Source: Glycomyces harbinensis (lineage in GTDB: Bacteria; Actinomycetota; Actinomycetes; Mycobacteriales; Micromonosporaceae). From it: a stretch of DNA of 64,000 bases. Both the position numbers and the translations under genes were made by a program. The notes under the pieces are model-generated. The model had not been told where the DNA came from. It saw only the letters and a program-made list of their open reading frames with translations, and did not search any database. The stretch spans positions 274,626 through 338,625 of the forward strand of contig NZ_FNAD01000006.1 in assembly GCF_900101745.1 (NCBI RefSeq), given 5' to 3'. Shown one piece after another: positions 44,806-53,457 of the stretch; within the stretch, counting starts at the first letter, position 1, and each line of letters opens with the position of its first letter.

Positions 44806-47079
44806 TCAGAACGGTTGCGGTGGCCGTGCGGCCACCGCAACCGCTCTGACCTGATCGGTCTGAGTACGCACGTAGTTCTGGAGCTGCGCGTCGTCCCGCT
44901 TGTGGGCGTTGCGGCTCAGGATCTCCAGATGTTCCAGGGCGCCCTCGACATCGTTGAGCCGCAGATAGCACTCGACGAGCAGCTTGCGGTTCACGTCGGC
45001 CGTCGACGGCGTCTCGAGGCTTCCGCGTTCACGCAGTTCGTCGAGATAGTCCGCGTCGACTTCCGCGGCGTCGACCGCGTCTTCGAGGCGACCGGCCGCG
45101 AAGTACCCCTGCGCGAGCCAATGCCAGTGCATGGTCGGCACCCCGCCGGGACGCTCGGCGGCGATCAGCCGCTCCAACGCCGGCACGGCCTCGGCCTCCC
45201 GGTCGTCGCCGATGAGGCCCCGGGCCTGCGCATAGCCGAAACCCACCCGCACCAGATGCGGTGTGTCCGAAACGAACCGGGCTATGCGCTCGTCGATCTC
45301 CCGGCGGTAGGCGGCCGTGGTGCCCGCCTCGGAATGGGCCGACTCGAGGTAGGAGAACGCGCGGACCACCTGAGCCGGCCACTCCGCGTCCAGCGCGGCG
45401 TCCCGCATCGTCGTGGCCAGCGCCATGACCTGCTCGGGCGGCGACTCCTGCCGCACCGCCCGGTGCACCTGGTGGCGCACGACGAGGGCGACGACATAGG
45501 GGTCGCCGGACTCGGCGGCGTGTTCAGCGGCACGAGCCAGCGCGCGGTCGGTCTCTTCCAGGTCCGACCCCGCCATCACGTTGGCGAACGCGAACTCCGC
45601 GAGCGCGGCCGTCTTCGGGTCGGGCAGTTTGATCAGCACGTCGCGCATTCCGGTGACCAGTGGCACCGCGTCGTCGAGCTTCTCGTTGTCGGCCATCCAC
45701 ATCGCGACATCGCACAGGCAGAGCGCCATGCCGACCACGTCGTCCTCGGCCTGGTAGAGCCCGGCCGCCTCGTGCAGATCGGATCCCGCGTCGGGTCCGT
45801 CGTTCAGCAGCGCCAGCAGATGCGCACGGCGGGCGGCCAGGTGCGCAGGCGGGCGCCCGAGCGCCCGGAGGTGGTCGCGGGCCGCGGTGCGCTGCCCGCG
45901 GTCGCGGTGCCATTCGGCTCGGGCCAGCAGCTCTTCGGCCGTCAGGCCCGCAGGAATGCCGTCGGTGAACCGGTAGCTCGCGGCGCCGACGCGGACCTGT
46001 GCGACCGGTGGCGCGGCGAGGCGGGTACGAACCCGGTCGCCTTGGTCCGTGGTGCCGTTGCGCGCGTCGAACCGCGCCGCGAGATCGAGTGCGATGCCGC
46101 GCATCCGCTCGAGCAGCTGCGCGGCGTCGACGTACTCGTCCTCGTCCTGCTTGGCCCAACCGACGGGCTCGTCGCCGCGGCCGGCGTCGACCATCTGCCG
46201 CATCAGCACCGCGACGGCGGCGGCGAAGTCCATCTTCCCGGTCGGCCGGTTCAGGGTCGCGAAGCCCCACATCATCATGCTGAGCGTCTCGAGGCCCGCG
46301 TCGAGGTTCCCGGTGAGCGCGCAGAACTCGATGAGCTTGCCGCTGTACTCGTAGCGGTACACGTCGCGGGTGATGCCGCGGCGGGCGAGCCGGAACGCCC
46401 GCCGGGCCTCGGCGTCCCGTCCCAGCCGCGCCAAGGGGAGCAGCATGTCGATCTGCACCGGCACCGGGGGCTCGTCGAAGGATCGCGCGCCGGCCAGCAC
46501 CGGGGCGGCCAGCTCGTACGCCGCCGCGTCGTCGCCGCGGTCGGTGAGCCGGTCGACCTGCAAAGCGAAGTCCCACATCCGCTTCGGGTCCGGTCCACCC
46601 GCGGCGTTCCACTGCCGGAAGTAGTGCTGCTCCTGCTCCCAGTCCGCGGCGATGTGCGCCACGGAGCGGCGGGTCGCGTACACCTCCCGGAGGTTCTGGC
46701 CCGCCGCCCGGTAGCGCTGTTCGACGTCGTCGAGCGCGGCGTAGATCCGGGGCAGGCCGATGGCCGGGAACTCGGCCATCGACTGGACGACCCAGCAGTA
46801 CCAGGAACGCAGCTCCGCCTCTTCCTCCGGACCGAGTTCGAGCCTGCGGGCGTCGTGCTCGGAGAGGCAGCGGGAGAACAGGGGGAAGGCCCGGTCCCAT
46901 TGCCGCCCCACGCAGTACGCGTTCGCCAGCGCATGCCGGGCGGTGAAGGCGAGCCGGGCGAAGCCTCCGGCTTCGGCGCTGTCGACCACGTCCTCGAGCC
47001 GCGCCTGCCGTATCTCGAAGTCCTCCACCGCCTGCGCCGCCTCCAACGCGGCCCACAACTGCAGTTCGTGGTGGCACAT
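44806..47079 (-). CDS. Large helical-repeat protein of unknown function
   Basis: This 757-residue protein has no signal or membrane segment and is nearly all predicted helix, with TPR-like pairs throughout (for example AFTARHALANAYCVGRQWDRAFPLF and CYLRLNDVEGALEHLEIL). I do not recognise a catalytic domain. GGGAGGAG precedes ATG 47079; an in-frame GTG 30 bases upstream is less likely. It is divergent from the Trypco1/trypsin-STAND pair with a 153-base shared control region. A role as scaffold or sensor beside that system is possible. A 14-bp hairpin overlaps its last codons. Confidence 0.8.
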   Translation of the reverse strand: MCHHELQLWAALEAAQAVEDFEIRQARLEDVVDSAEAGGFARLAFTARHALANAYCVGRQWDRAFPLFSRCLSEHDARRLELGPEEEAELRSWYCWVVQSMAEFPAIGLPRIYAALDDVEQRYRAAGQNLREVYATRRSVAHIAADWEQEQHYFRQWNAAGGPDPKRMWDFALQVDRLTDRGDDAAAYELAAPVLAGARSFDEPPVPVQIDMLLPLARLGRDAEARRAFRLARRGITRDVYRYEYSGKLIEFCALTGNLDAGLETLSMMMWGFATLNRPTGKMDFAAAVAVLMRQMVDAGRGDEPVGWAKQDEDEYVDAAQLLERMRGIALDLAARFDARNGTTDQGDRVRTRLAAPPVAQVRVGAASYRFTDGIPAGLTAEELLARAEWHRDRGQRTAARDHLRALGRPPAHLAARRAHLLALLNDGPDAGSDLHEAAGLYQAEDDVVGMALCLCDVAMWMADNEKLDDAVPLVTGMRDVLIKLPDPKTAALAEFAFANVMAGSDLEETDRALARAAEHAAESGDPYVVALVVRHQVHRAVRQESPPEQVMALATTMRDAALDAEWPAQVVRAFSYLESAHSEAGTTAAYRREIDERIARFVSDTPHLVRVGFGYAQARGLIGDDREAEAVPALERLIAAERPGGVPTMHWHWLAQGYFAAGRLEDAVDAAEVDADYLDELRERGSLETPSTADVNRKLLVECYLRLNDVEGALEHLEILSRNAHKRDDAQLQNYVRTQTDQVRAVAVAARPPQPF
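44812..44843. terminator. Perfect 14-bp hairpin inside the end of a coding region
   Basis: CGGTTGCGGTGGCC (44812-44825) pairs exactly with 44830-44843 around GTGC. It lies within the last codons of the helical-repeat gene (encoding AVAVAARPPQP) and just past the lipoprotein pair, so one hairpin may end both convergent transcripts. Confidence 0.6.
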
Positions 47080-47148
47080 GCGTCTCCTCCCGATCGCCGC
47101 GACTCGCACGATGAATCACGCTCACACGGCAGGGATCATTTCACAGGG

Positions 47149-47179
47149 TCGAAGGTGCGCCTGGGCAGGTGACCTTCGA
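47149..47179. promoter_or_regulatory. 8-15-8 inverted repeat in the divergent control region
   Basis: TCGAAGGT (47149-47156) and ACCTTCGA (47172-47179) are exact reverse complements 15 bases apart, between the helical-repeat gene and the Trypco1-like gene. The half-site spacing (centres 23 bases apart) suits a dimer or a pair of dimers controlling both genes. Confidence 0.5.
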
Positions 47180-47232
47180 GGCGTGTGGAACGACTGTCAC
47201 TGTGGGAGACTGGGCTTTGAGGTGGTGTATCG

Positions 47233-47583
47233 ATGACCCTGATCGAATTCCCCATCGGTGGCGATGGAGAAGGCACGGTCCACGTGTTCATGGCCGATGA
47301 GGAAGGCGCCGGCAGCCTGACCCGAGTCGGGGCGAGTGAGCGGCTGGTCATGACCGCTACGAGGACTTGGAGCCGAGCGCTCGACGGTATGCGCTTGGCG
47401 GCCGAGGGGACGCTGGAGCAGTTGCGGAGCATCGATCCGGCACCGGACGAAGTAGAAGTGACGTTCGGAGTGGCCATGGACGGCAAGGTCGGGGCTTCAA
47501 TCGTCTCAGGCGGCTCCGGGGCACACCTGAACGTGAAGGTGGTCTGGAAGAAGCCGGAAGTCACGAAGCCCGGCCCAGGCTAG
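47233..47583 (+). CDS. Trypco1-like small protein (CU044_2847 family)
   Basis: The 116-residue protein starts TLIEFPIGGDGEGTVHVFM and ends with FGVAMDGKVGASIVSGGSG and HLNVKVVWKKPE. This is the layout of the trypsin-co-occurring domain 1 family: a strand-rich N-terminus, a helix around RALDGMRLAAEGTLEQL, and a C-terminal hairpin. Such proteins are known next to trypsin-like and STAND NTPase proteins and are thought to mark predicted conflict systems. GAGGTGG stands before the ATG. The trypsin-STAND gene starts four bases after its stop, which makes a joint function likely. Biochemical role unknown. Confidence 0.8.
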   Translation: MTLIEFPIGGDGEGTVHVFMADEEGAGSLTRVGASERLVMTATRTWSRALDGMRLAAEGTLEQLRSIDPAPDEVEVTFGVAMDGKVGASIVSGGSGAHLNVKVVWKKPEVTKPGPG

Positions 47584-47587
47584 GCCC

Positions 47588-50500
47588 GTGGCCGGATCCG
47601 CCGACCTGTCCGAGCGCCCACCCTGGCTAGTCCGCTTCCCCTACTTGAGCGGGGAGCGCGTCGCCGGAGCCGGGGTGCTGGTCGACCAATACCACATCGT
47701 CACCTGCGCTCACGTGGTCGATCTGCAGTCAGGGCGAACAGGCCCGGTAGCATCGCGTCGAGAGGCGCCGGCGGCCCTAGCCCGCGTGGAATTCCCCTTC
47801 GGGTTGCACCGGGGCGCCTTTCACGCGAGGACTGTTCTCTGGCTTCCGGTGCAGGACAACGGCGATGGTGACATCGCAGTACTACGACTGGAGCATCCGC
47901 GGCGGGGGATCGAAGCGGCTCCGCTTGCATTCCCGAATGGGATGCGTGGGCATCGCTTCTCTGCTCATGGGTTTCCTGAGGGTGAGCGCATTGCGCGGGA
48001 GGCGACCGGCATCCTCCGCGGGGCCAGCGGCGAGTTCGGCAACTGGGTCCAGCTCGACGCGGATGGCATGACCGGGTGGGCCATCGGGCCCGGTTTCTCG
48101 GGGGCACCTGTGTACGACCATGAAGCCGAGGCGGTCATCGGCATAGTCGCGCTCCGAGACGGACACCGCTCCGGACACTTGCTGCCGAACCGCTACCTGA
48201 GCGAGCACTGGCCCCGGCTGCTCGCCTGCGATGGGAGTCTCGCGGAGCCGACGAGCACCGAGCTTCGAGCCGATTCGGAACCGAATCGACTGGAGTTCGG
48301 CTCGAGTCCGCCTGTCCTCGAATCGGAGCGGACGCCTTCGCATAATCTCACGGCCTGGTCCGATTACTGGAACCCCGCCGGCGCGGGTAGTGGATTCGTC
48401 GGGCGCGTCGAGGACATGGCAGCATTGGAGGAGGATCTCACGGGTTCCTCCGCTGTAGTGCAGGTCTGCTCGATTGGCGGATTCGGTGGAATCGGAAAGA
48501 CTGCGCTCGCAACAGCCTTCGGTGAGAATCACTCGGCAGATTTCGACGGGCGAGTGTTCTTTGACTTTCAGTCGTACTCCTTGAACGCCCAGCCCATCAG
48601 TGCGGTGCAAGCGCTTCGTAGGATACTCCCGGTAGTGCTCAATCAGGATCCGAAGCGGATTGCGATGTACAGTGCAGAGGAGCTGCTGACTCTCTGGCAT
48701 AGCGCTACCGCCAACCGACGGATTCTCATGATATGGGACAATGTCAGTTCGTCGGATCAGATCGAACCGTTGATTCTTAGGGGCCGGGGTTGCGCGACGA
48801 TCTATACGACCCGCCAAGCCCTGCTCCTCGAAGGCGGTTCCAAGACCATCCGGCTCGACGTGTTGAAAACTGAGGACGCGGAGGCGCTGTTTCTTCAGGT
48901 TGCGGGGAGTGATCACGATAGAAGCCGGGTCAAGGAGTTGGTGCTGCGTGACCTCTGCGTTCCAGTGCTCATCAACTCCCACGCTCAGGGAGTCGTATCC
49001 GGGAAATGGTCTCTCGCTGACATCGTCTCGGATCTTCCTCCCGTCAGTGAAAGTAGAAGGAAGCACGCGGCAAGACTGCAAGCATCGCTATTTGAGCGAC
49101 TGTTCGCCTCCTATCGTCGATTGGATCCATTGCAGCGAGTCGCGTTCCGCATATTCGGATCGTACCCGGGAAGGGCTCTCTCGATCGGTACTCTCGCCGG
49201 AGTGCTCAAGTGTGCTGTCGAAGATGCTGAAGAGCTGATTCTGCAGTTGGTCGATGCCGGGCTGGCGCAGCGAGAGGACGACCGCACCACTCGGACTCCG
49301 AGGCATCTGAGGACGTACTTCGCCCATGACTTGATTCGGGCGTTCGGTGCCAACCAGGCATTGCAAGAGTGTTGGATCCACGGCCGGGCCAGAGATGATC
49401 GTGCTCTCGTATGGTCTGGCCTGCGGGAGTATTACTCGCATAGGCTGGCGAGTTACCAGTCCTCAGACTACGATTGGTTCTTCCTTGAAGCGGAAGCAAT
49501 CCGAGAGGTTGCATTGGGGGAAGAGGACATCGCGACTGCGGAATTCGCGAATCTCGCCGCCGCACGGTTCTTCGCCTCCGGACGGGCAAATGTCTCTCGG
49601 GAACTGTTCGGCCACGCTGCGAAGATATTCTGGAACGCCGAAGACGATTTCAACTATGCCGCGGCGCTCCGTGCGACCTGGGAATCACCGCATGTCGGTG
49701 GAGAGGAATATGCTCGGCGAGTAGGAAGGCGGTTCATGAATGTCAAGAGCGCGACACTTGCCGCGACCGGCTTTGATCCGGATATATGGATCAGAGGAGA
49801 CATATTTCTTCTCAAGTTCAAGCCCGATGAGGCGGAGGATGCTTTTCGGACCGCTCTCGAAGCCTGTGAATTGATGGACGATGCGGAGGGGTCTATTGCG
49901 GCCCGGTTGGGATTGGCGGATTCCGAGACGGTCGAGGCTTCTAGGCGCCTGACATACAAGTTCAACGACGACTTCGCGGGTCCTCTCAGTTTGCTTTTTG
50001 CTGCGGAGCGTCTTTATCGCGGCGCTCTGAGGTCTGCGCGGATTATCAACGACAAGGCCGGAGAAGCTGCAGCGCTCGCTGGGCTCGGGAATACAGCTAT
50101 CTACATTACCACCGGGGGAGTGCTGTGGCCGATCTTGGAACGCGCCCGGGGTATTGAAATGTCTCAAAGTTCGGGTGATCTCGTCGAATGGCCCAACTTG
50201 TATCACGAGCGAGCGCTTGAGCGCCCGATCGGTGGCAACGCCGACACGGCATTGGATCTGAAATCTGCCAAGCGCCACTTCGAAGATGCCCTGAAGCTGT
50301 TCCGAGCGCGACGAGATTATGTCGGCATTGCTGATATTTACATCGGGATCGGAAATATGGCAATAGCTCAGAACTCTCCGGACCTCGAAGAAGCTGAGAA
50401 AGCATACTCGACGGCACTGGCTACATTTGAAGAACTGGGAGACGGATTTGGTGTAGCTCGCAGCAGTTTGGGGCTCGGCGACGTGGAGTTTCTGAAAGCC

Positions 50501-50641
50501 CACCACGCCGACTCTCACCTCAGGCGCTACATCCGTCACTACGCCAAAGCGATCCGAGACTTTGACGAGCTGCATCTCGGTGAGTGGTCCGCGCGGGTTC
50601 GTCGGTTTCTTGCGGCGACGCTCCGTCCCCTTGACGGCTGA
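47588..50641 (+). CDS. Trypsin-like protease - NB-ARC (STAND) NTPase - TPR protein
   Basis: This 1017-residue protein joins three parts. Residues 1-210 are a trypsin-like protease with an intact triad: His42 (VTCAHVV), Asp95 (GDGDIAVL) and Ser171 (GPGFSGAPV). Residues of about 265-560 are an NB-ARC domain with P-loop GGFGGIGKTA (Lys304), Walker B LMIWDN (Asp384) and sensor-like TIYTTRQ. The rest is TPR-like helices (ALKLFRARRDYVGIADIYIG, AYSTALATFEELGDGFGVAR). No signal peptide, so the protease is cytoplasmic. The family logic is sensing by repeats, NTP-driven assembly, then protease activation. GC falls from about 65 % (sample at 47881) in the protease part to 50-58 % in samples further on, unlike its neighbours. 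GTG at 47588 follows the Trypco1 stop. Confidence 0.9.
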   Translation: MAGSADLSERPPWLVRFPYLSGERVAGAGVLVDQYHIVTCAHVVDLQSGRTGPVASRREAPAALARVEFPFGLHRGAFHARTVLWLPVQDNGDGDIAVLRLEHPRRGIEAAPLAFPNGMRGHRFSAHGFPEGERIAREATGILRGASGEFGNWVQLDADGMTGWAIGPGFSGAPVYDHEAEAVIGIVALRDGHRSGHLLPNRYLSEHWPRLLACDGSLAEPTSTELRADSEPNRLEFGSSPPVLESERTPSHNLTAWSDYWNPAGAGSGFVGRVEDMAALEEDLTGSSAVVQVCSIGGFGGIGKTALATAFGENHSADFDGRVFFDFQSYSLNAQPISAVQALRRILPVVLNQDPKRIAMYSAEELLTLWHSATANRRILMIWDNVSSSDQIEPLILRGRGCATIYTTRQALLLEGGSKTIRLDVLKTEDAEALFLQVAGSDHDRSRVKELVLRDLCVPVLINSHAQGVVSGKWSLADIVSDLPPVSESRRKHAARLQASLFERLFASYRRLDPLQRVAFRIFGSYPGRALSIGTLAGVLKCAVEDAEELILQLVDAGLAQREDDRTTRTPRHLRTYFAHDLIRAFGANQALQECWIHGRARDDRALVWSGLREYYSHRLASYQSSDYDWFFLEAEAIREVALGEEDIATAEFANLAAARFFASGRANVSRELFGHAAKIFWNAEDDFNYAAALRATWESPHVGGEEYARRVGRRFMNVKSATLAATGFDPDIWIRGDIFLLKFKPDEAEDAFRTALEACELMDDAEGSIAARLGLADSETVEASRRLTYKFNDDFAGPLSLLFAAERLYRGALRSARIINDKAGEAAALAGLGNTAIYITTGGVLWPILERARGIEMSQSSGDLVEWPNLYHERALERPIGGNADTALDLKSAKRHFEDALKLFRARRDYVGIADIYIGIGNMAIAQNSPDLEEAEKAYSTALATFEELGDGFGVARSSLGLGDVEFLKAHHADSHLRRYIRHYAKAIRDFDELHLGEWSARVRRFLAATLRPLDG

Positions 50642-50672
50642 ACGTTCAGTCTGAGTGCGCTTCGGCCCCGAG

Positions 50673-50723
50673 CGAGGTGACGCCCGGTGATCCCGCGTGC
50701 GGGATCACCGGGGCGTCGCCTCG
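50673..50723. terminator. 24-bp stem hairpin between convergent genes
   Basis: Bases 50673-50696 pair with 50699-50723 with one mismatch and one bulge, ending three bases before the stop codon of the S8-like gene. It is the longest hairpin in the window and can serve both strands. Confidence 0.7.
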
Positions 50724-50726
50724 GTT

Positions 50727-52766
50727 TCAGCGGAGGCCGTAGGCGCGGGTCGTGGTCTGGGTGACCTCGGTGCCCGCCTCGTCGGTGGCGGTCATGCGGG
50801 TGGAGACGTACTCGGCGTTCGCGGGGTGGTCGAGTTCGACCGTGCCGGTGCTCTCGTCGATGTCGATCTCGGTCCAGGTGCGTCCGTCGTCGTAGGACAC
50901 CTCGAAGGTCATCTCCCGGGCCGTCACGGCCTCGCCCTCGACGTTCGTCAGTTCGAGGGTGAGCTCCTGGTGGCGGTCCTCGGTCCAGCCGCCGTCGACG
51001 CCGTCGACATTGAAGCCGACCGCCGGGAGGGCCACGACTTGGTAGCCCTCGGGGTTCATCGCGGCCGGATCGAGGTCGAAGGTCCATTCGACCGCGGATG
51101 TGGTGGCGAACGGCCCTGTTTCGGCGGTCTCCTCACGCGTCCCGTCGACCGCCAGCGTGTAGCGGCCGGCGGCGGCGCCGGTGAGGTCGAAGCCGAAACC
51201 GGCGGACGGATCGATGCCGGTGACCTGGTCGACCTGCTCGCCGTCCAGGAGCAGGGTCGCGTCGCCGGTGTATCCGATGAGGTTCACCCGCTCGCCGTTG
51301 ACGCTGGCGCCCAGGTCGGCGAAGCCTTCCGACTGCGTGACGCCGTCATCGTTGTAGAGGGGCATCGCGCTCGCGCCGGCCGTCAAGGGGCCGTGCGGGA
51401 ACGTCCGCTCGGTCTCGCCGGGTTCGAAGACGAAGTTCGCCCGCTCCTGGAAACCGTCCACCAGGTCGTCGTCCGCGTCGTACCGCCCGCCTTCGATCAG
51501 GTTGCTCCACTCGATCGCGGGATCGGCCGTGAAGAGCTCGAGGCGCTCGGAGGGGAACGACCTGTCCGTCAGGAAGCAGATTCTCATGCCGATGGATTGG
51601 ACGGCGTGGTCGCCGATCTTGCAGGTGAGACCGTCGGCGTCCTTGCCGAAGCCGAGGTACTCGGTCTGGACCGCCGCGAGTTCGTCGTCGGCGACGCTGA
51701 AAGAGGTGTCGTCGGGAATGCCGCCGTGCTGGGCGAACGTGAGGTTGTACTCGTAGGGTCCGCCTTCGGTCCCGGTCAGCGTCTGCTGGTACCGGAAACC
51801 GAGGTCGTACCCGGGCACATCGGCTTGCGGCATGAGGTAGTGGTCGATGGCGTCGCTGTCGAAGCTGGTCGAGTTGACGCCCGAGCCGTCTGGAGCGATG
51901 GCGTCCAAGGCGAGGACGCTGCCGGCCTGTGTCGCGTCAGGACGTTCGACCTCGACGGTGACGGGTTCGGCCTTGCCGCCGTCGAGAAGGAGGCCCATGT
52001 CCTGGTCCCCGATCACGACATGGCCGATGCCGTGGATCGACTCGGCCGCCTCGGTGTCGGTGGCGTCGTTCCCGAACGAGTAGGTGAGGAGGTAGGTGCC
52101 CGGCGCGAGGTCGGCGGTGGCGTTGCCGTCGGCGTCGAACTCGAGGGTGCCGTTGCGGTCGACGTCGGCGGTGTCGTACCACCGGACGAAGTTGTTGCCG
52201 GGAACGCCACCGGACCGGTCCGTGATGGTGACGGTGAACGTCTGAGCCCCTTCGACTCCGGCGTCGTCGGTCGTCGGCGGCAGGCCCGCGTACTGCTCCA
52301 GTCGGGACGTCTCGACGTCGGCGGCGTCGGCGTGGCCGTCGGCGATGAGCCCGGTGATGTTGTAGCGGCGGGAGTCCTCGGCGCCCGAGCGGAGTTCGTC
52401 GGCCCGGTCTCGGGGGACGATGATCGTGTCGCCGCTGCCGTCCGCGGCCGGGACCGCGAGGAATCCGACGTCCTCGCGGCCTTCGGCGGGCAGGACACCG
52501 ATCGTGCCGTCCGGTTGCATCCGAACCCGGTCGCCGGTCGGCAGCAGGACCGTCTCCAGGGCCTGGCCCGAAGTGTCAAGGGCCGCAGGCAGGTCCGTCT
52601 GGCCGCTCGCGGGTTCCTCCGCGGTGGCGAAACTCGCGCTCATGACGGTGGCGCCCGCCGCGAACAGCACGGCGACACCTCCCGCTGCGAAGGCGAGCAG
52701 TCGGCGACGGCGCACAGCGCCGCCGGACGGCTTGGGAGGCGACGAGGAGTCGTCGTGGTTCGTCAT
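50727..52766 (-). CDS. Membrane-anchored protein resembling S8 peptidase flanking domains, no catalytic domain
   Basis: The 679-residue protein has a short cytoplasmic start, an Arg-rich stop (AVRRRRLL) and one membrane segment, then an exported body. The N-terminal part (LLPTGDRVRMQPDGTIGV, DTIIVPRDRADEL, YNITGLIADGHADA) resembles the propeptide region of large actinobacterial subtilases, and the C-terminal part (FEVSYDDGRTWTEIDI) resembles their tail domains. The subtilase Asp, His and Ser motifs are not found. It may be a remnant that gained a structural role or a binding partner of true subtilases. ATG 52766 follows an AAAGG site. The small membrane protein gene lies upstream on the same strand. 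Confidence 0.75.
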   Translation of the reverse strand: MTNHDDSSSPPKPSGGAVRRRRLLAFAAGGVAVLFAAGATVMSASFATAEEPASGQTDLPAALDTSGQALETVLLPTGDRVRMQPDGTIGVLPAEGREDVGFLAVPAADGSGDTIIVPRDRADELRSGAEDSRRYNITGLIADGHADAADVETSRLEQYAGLPPTTDDAGVEGAQTFTVTITDRSGGVPGNNFVRWYDTADVDRNGTLEFDADGNATADLAPGTYLLTYSFGNDATDTEAAESIHGIGHVVIGDQDMGLLLDGGKAEPVTVEVERPDATQAGSVLALDAIAPDGSGVNSTSFDSDAIDHYLMPQADVPGYDLGFRYQQTLTGTEGGPYEYNLTFAQHGGIPDDTSFSVADDELAAVQTEYLGFGKDADGLTCKIGDHAVQSIGMRICFLTDRSFPSERLELFTADPAIEWSNLIEGGRYDADDDLVDGFQERANFVFEPGETERTFPHGPLTAGASAMPLYNDDGVTQSEGFADLGASVNGERVNLIGYTGDATLLLDGEQVDQVTGIDPSAGFGFDLTGAAAGRYTLAVDGTREETAETGPFATTSAVEWTFDLDPAAMNPEGYQVVALPAVGFNVDGVDGGWTEDRHQELTLELTNVEGEAVTAREMTFEVSYDDGRTWTEIDIDESTGTVELDHPANAEYVSTRMTATDEAGTEVTQTTTRAYGLR

Positions 52767-52832
52767 GGCGTTCGACCTTTCAGTGTTGGTGCGTCGCGGT
52801 GCGGCGGCGCGGATACGGTTCGGCATGGTGCA

Positions 52833-53258
52833 TCAGCTTCCGGCCTTGTCGAAGCGGCGTGTCGAACGGTCCAGGCCCAAGATGAGCACGGCCCCCACGA
52901 CCAGGTGCATCGCGCACAGCACCACCCGGGACTCGGTGTCGACGGAGCTCGTCAGCGGACCCGCGAGCGACACCGCCAGTGTCGCCGCCGAGATGATGAG
53001 CCAGGTTCGCCTGGGCCGCTTCGCCTTTCGTTCCAGTATCGCGAGCAGCGCCCACGCCGCCGACCCGGCGATCAGGCTCGACACGACGATCGCGACCGGG
53101 CCGACGACCTGCTCGTCCCCGTTGAGCAGGACGGTCGGCAGGATGCCGCCTACGAGGCCGGTCAGGACCCAGACGGCGAGCGACGCGACGGCGACTGCGG
53201 CGAGCGCGAGCATTCGGCGACCGGCGGTGCGCGGTTCGGCGGTGATCTCGGTGGACAT
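52833..53258 (-). CDS. Small four-segment membrane protein (DUF6069-like)
   Basis: The 141-residue protein has four predicted membrane segments: AVAVASLAVWVLTGLVGG, IVVSSLIAGSAAWALLAILE, LIISAATLAVSLAGPL and VLCAMHLVVGAVLILGL. From memory this pattern fits the DUF6069 family; function is unknown. GAAGGGAA precedes ATG 53258. It lies between the S8-like protein and a divergent two-component system that could control both. Confidence 0.75.
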   Translation of the reverse strand: MSTEITAEPRTAGRRMLALAAVAVASLAVWVLTGLVGGILPTVLLNGDEQVVGPVAIVVSSLIAGSAAWALLAILERKAKRPRRTWLIISAATLAVSLAGPLTSSVDTESRVVLCAMHLVVGAVLILGLDRSTRRFDKAGS

Positions 53259-53445
53259 GTGGACTTCCCTTCGGTGACGGCCGGGGCTGGACCCCGGGAC
53301 TGCGCGGCGACTCGGCGCCGCGCCACTCCTCACAGCCTTGCCGCGCAGGGCCCCTCGCCGCATCGGCCGCTGCGCGACCGCGCCCTCGACTTGTGTCGAC
53401 GCGGAAATCGACTTTGGTAGGTGTCCCCGATCGATGAGGCGTGCC

Positions 53446-53451
53446 TAGGCT
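53446..53451 (+). promoter_or_regulatory. -10 box of a probably leaderless histidine kinase transcript
   Basis: TAGGCT is followed by six bases and the GTG start at 53458. No ribosome-binding site is present and no strong -35 is seen. Confidence 0.45.
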
Positions 53452-53457
53452 GGGCCG

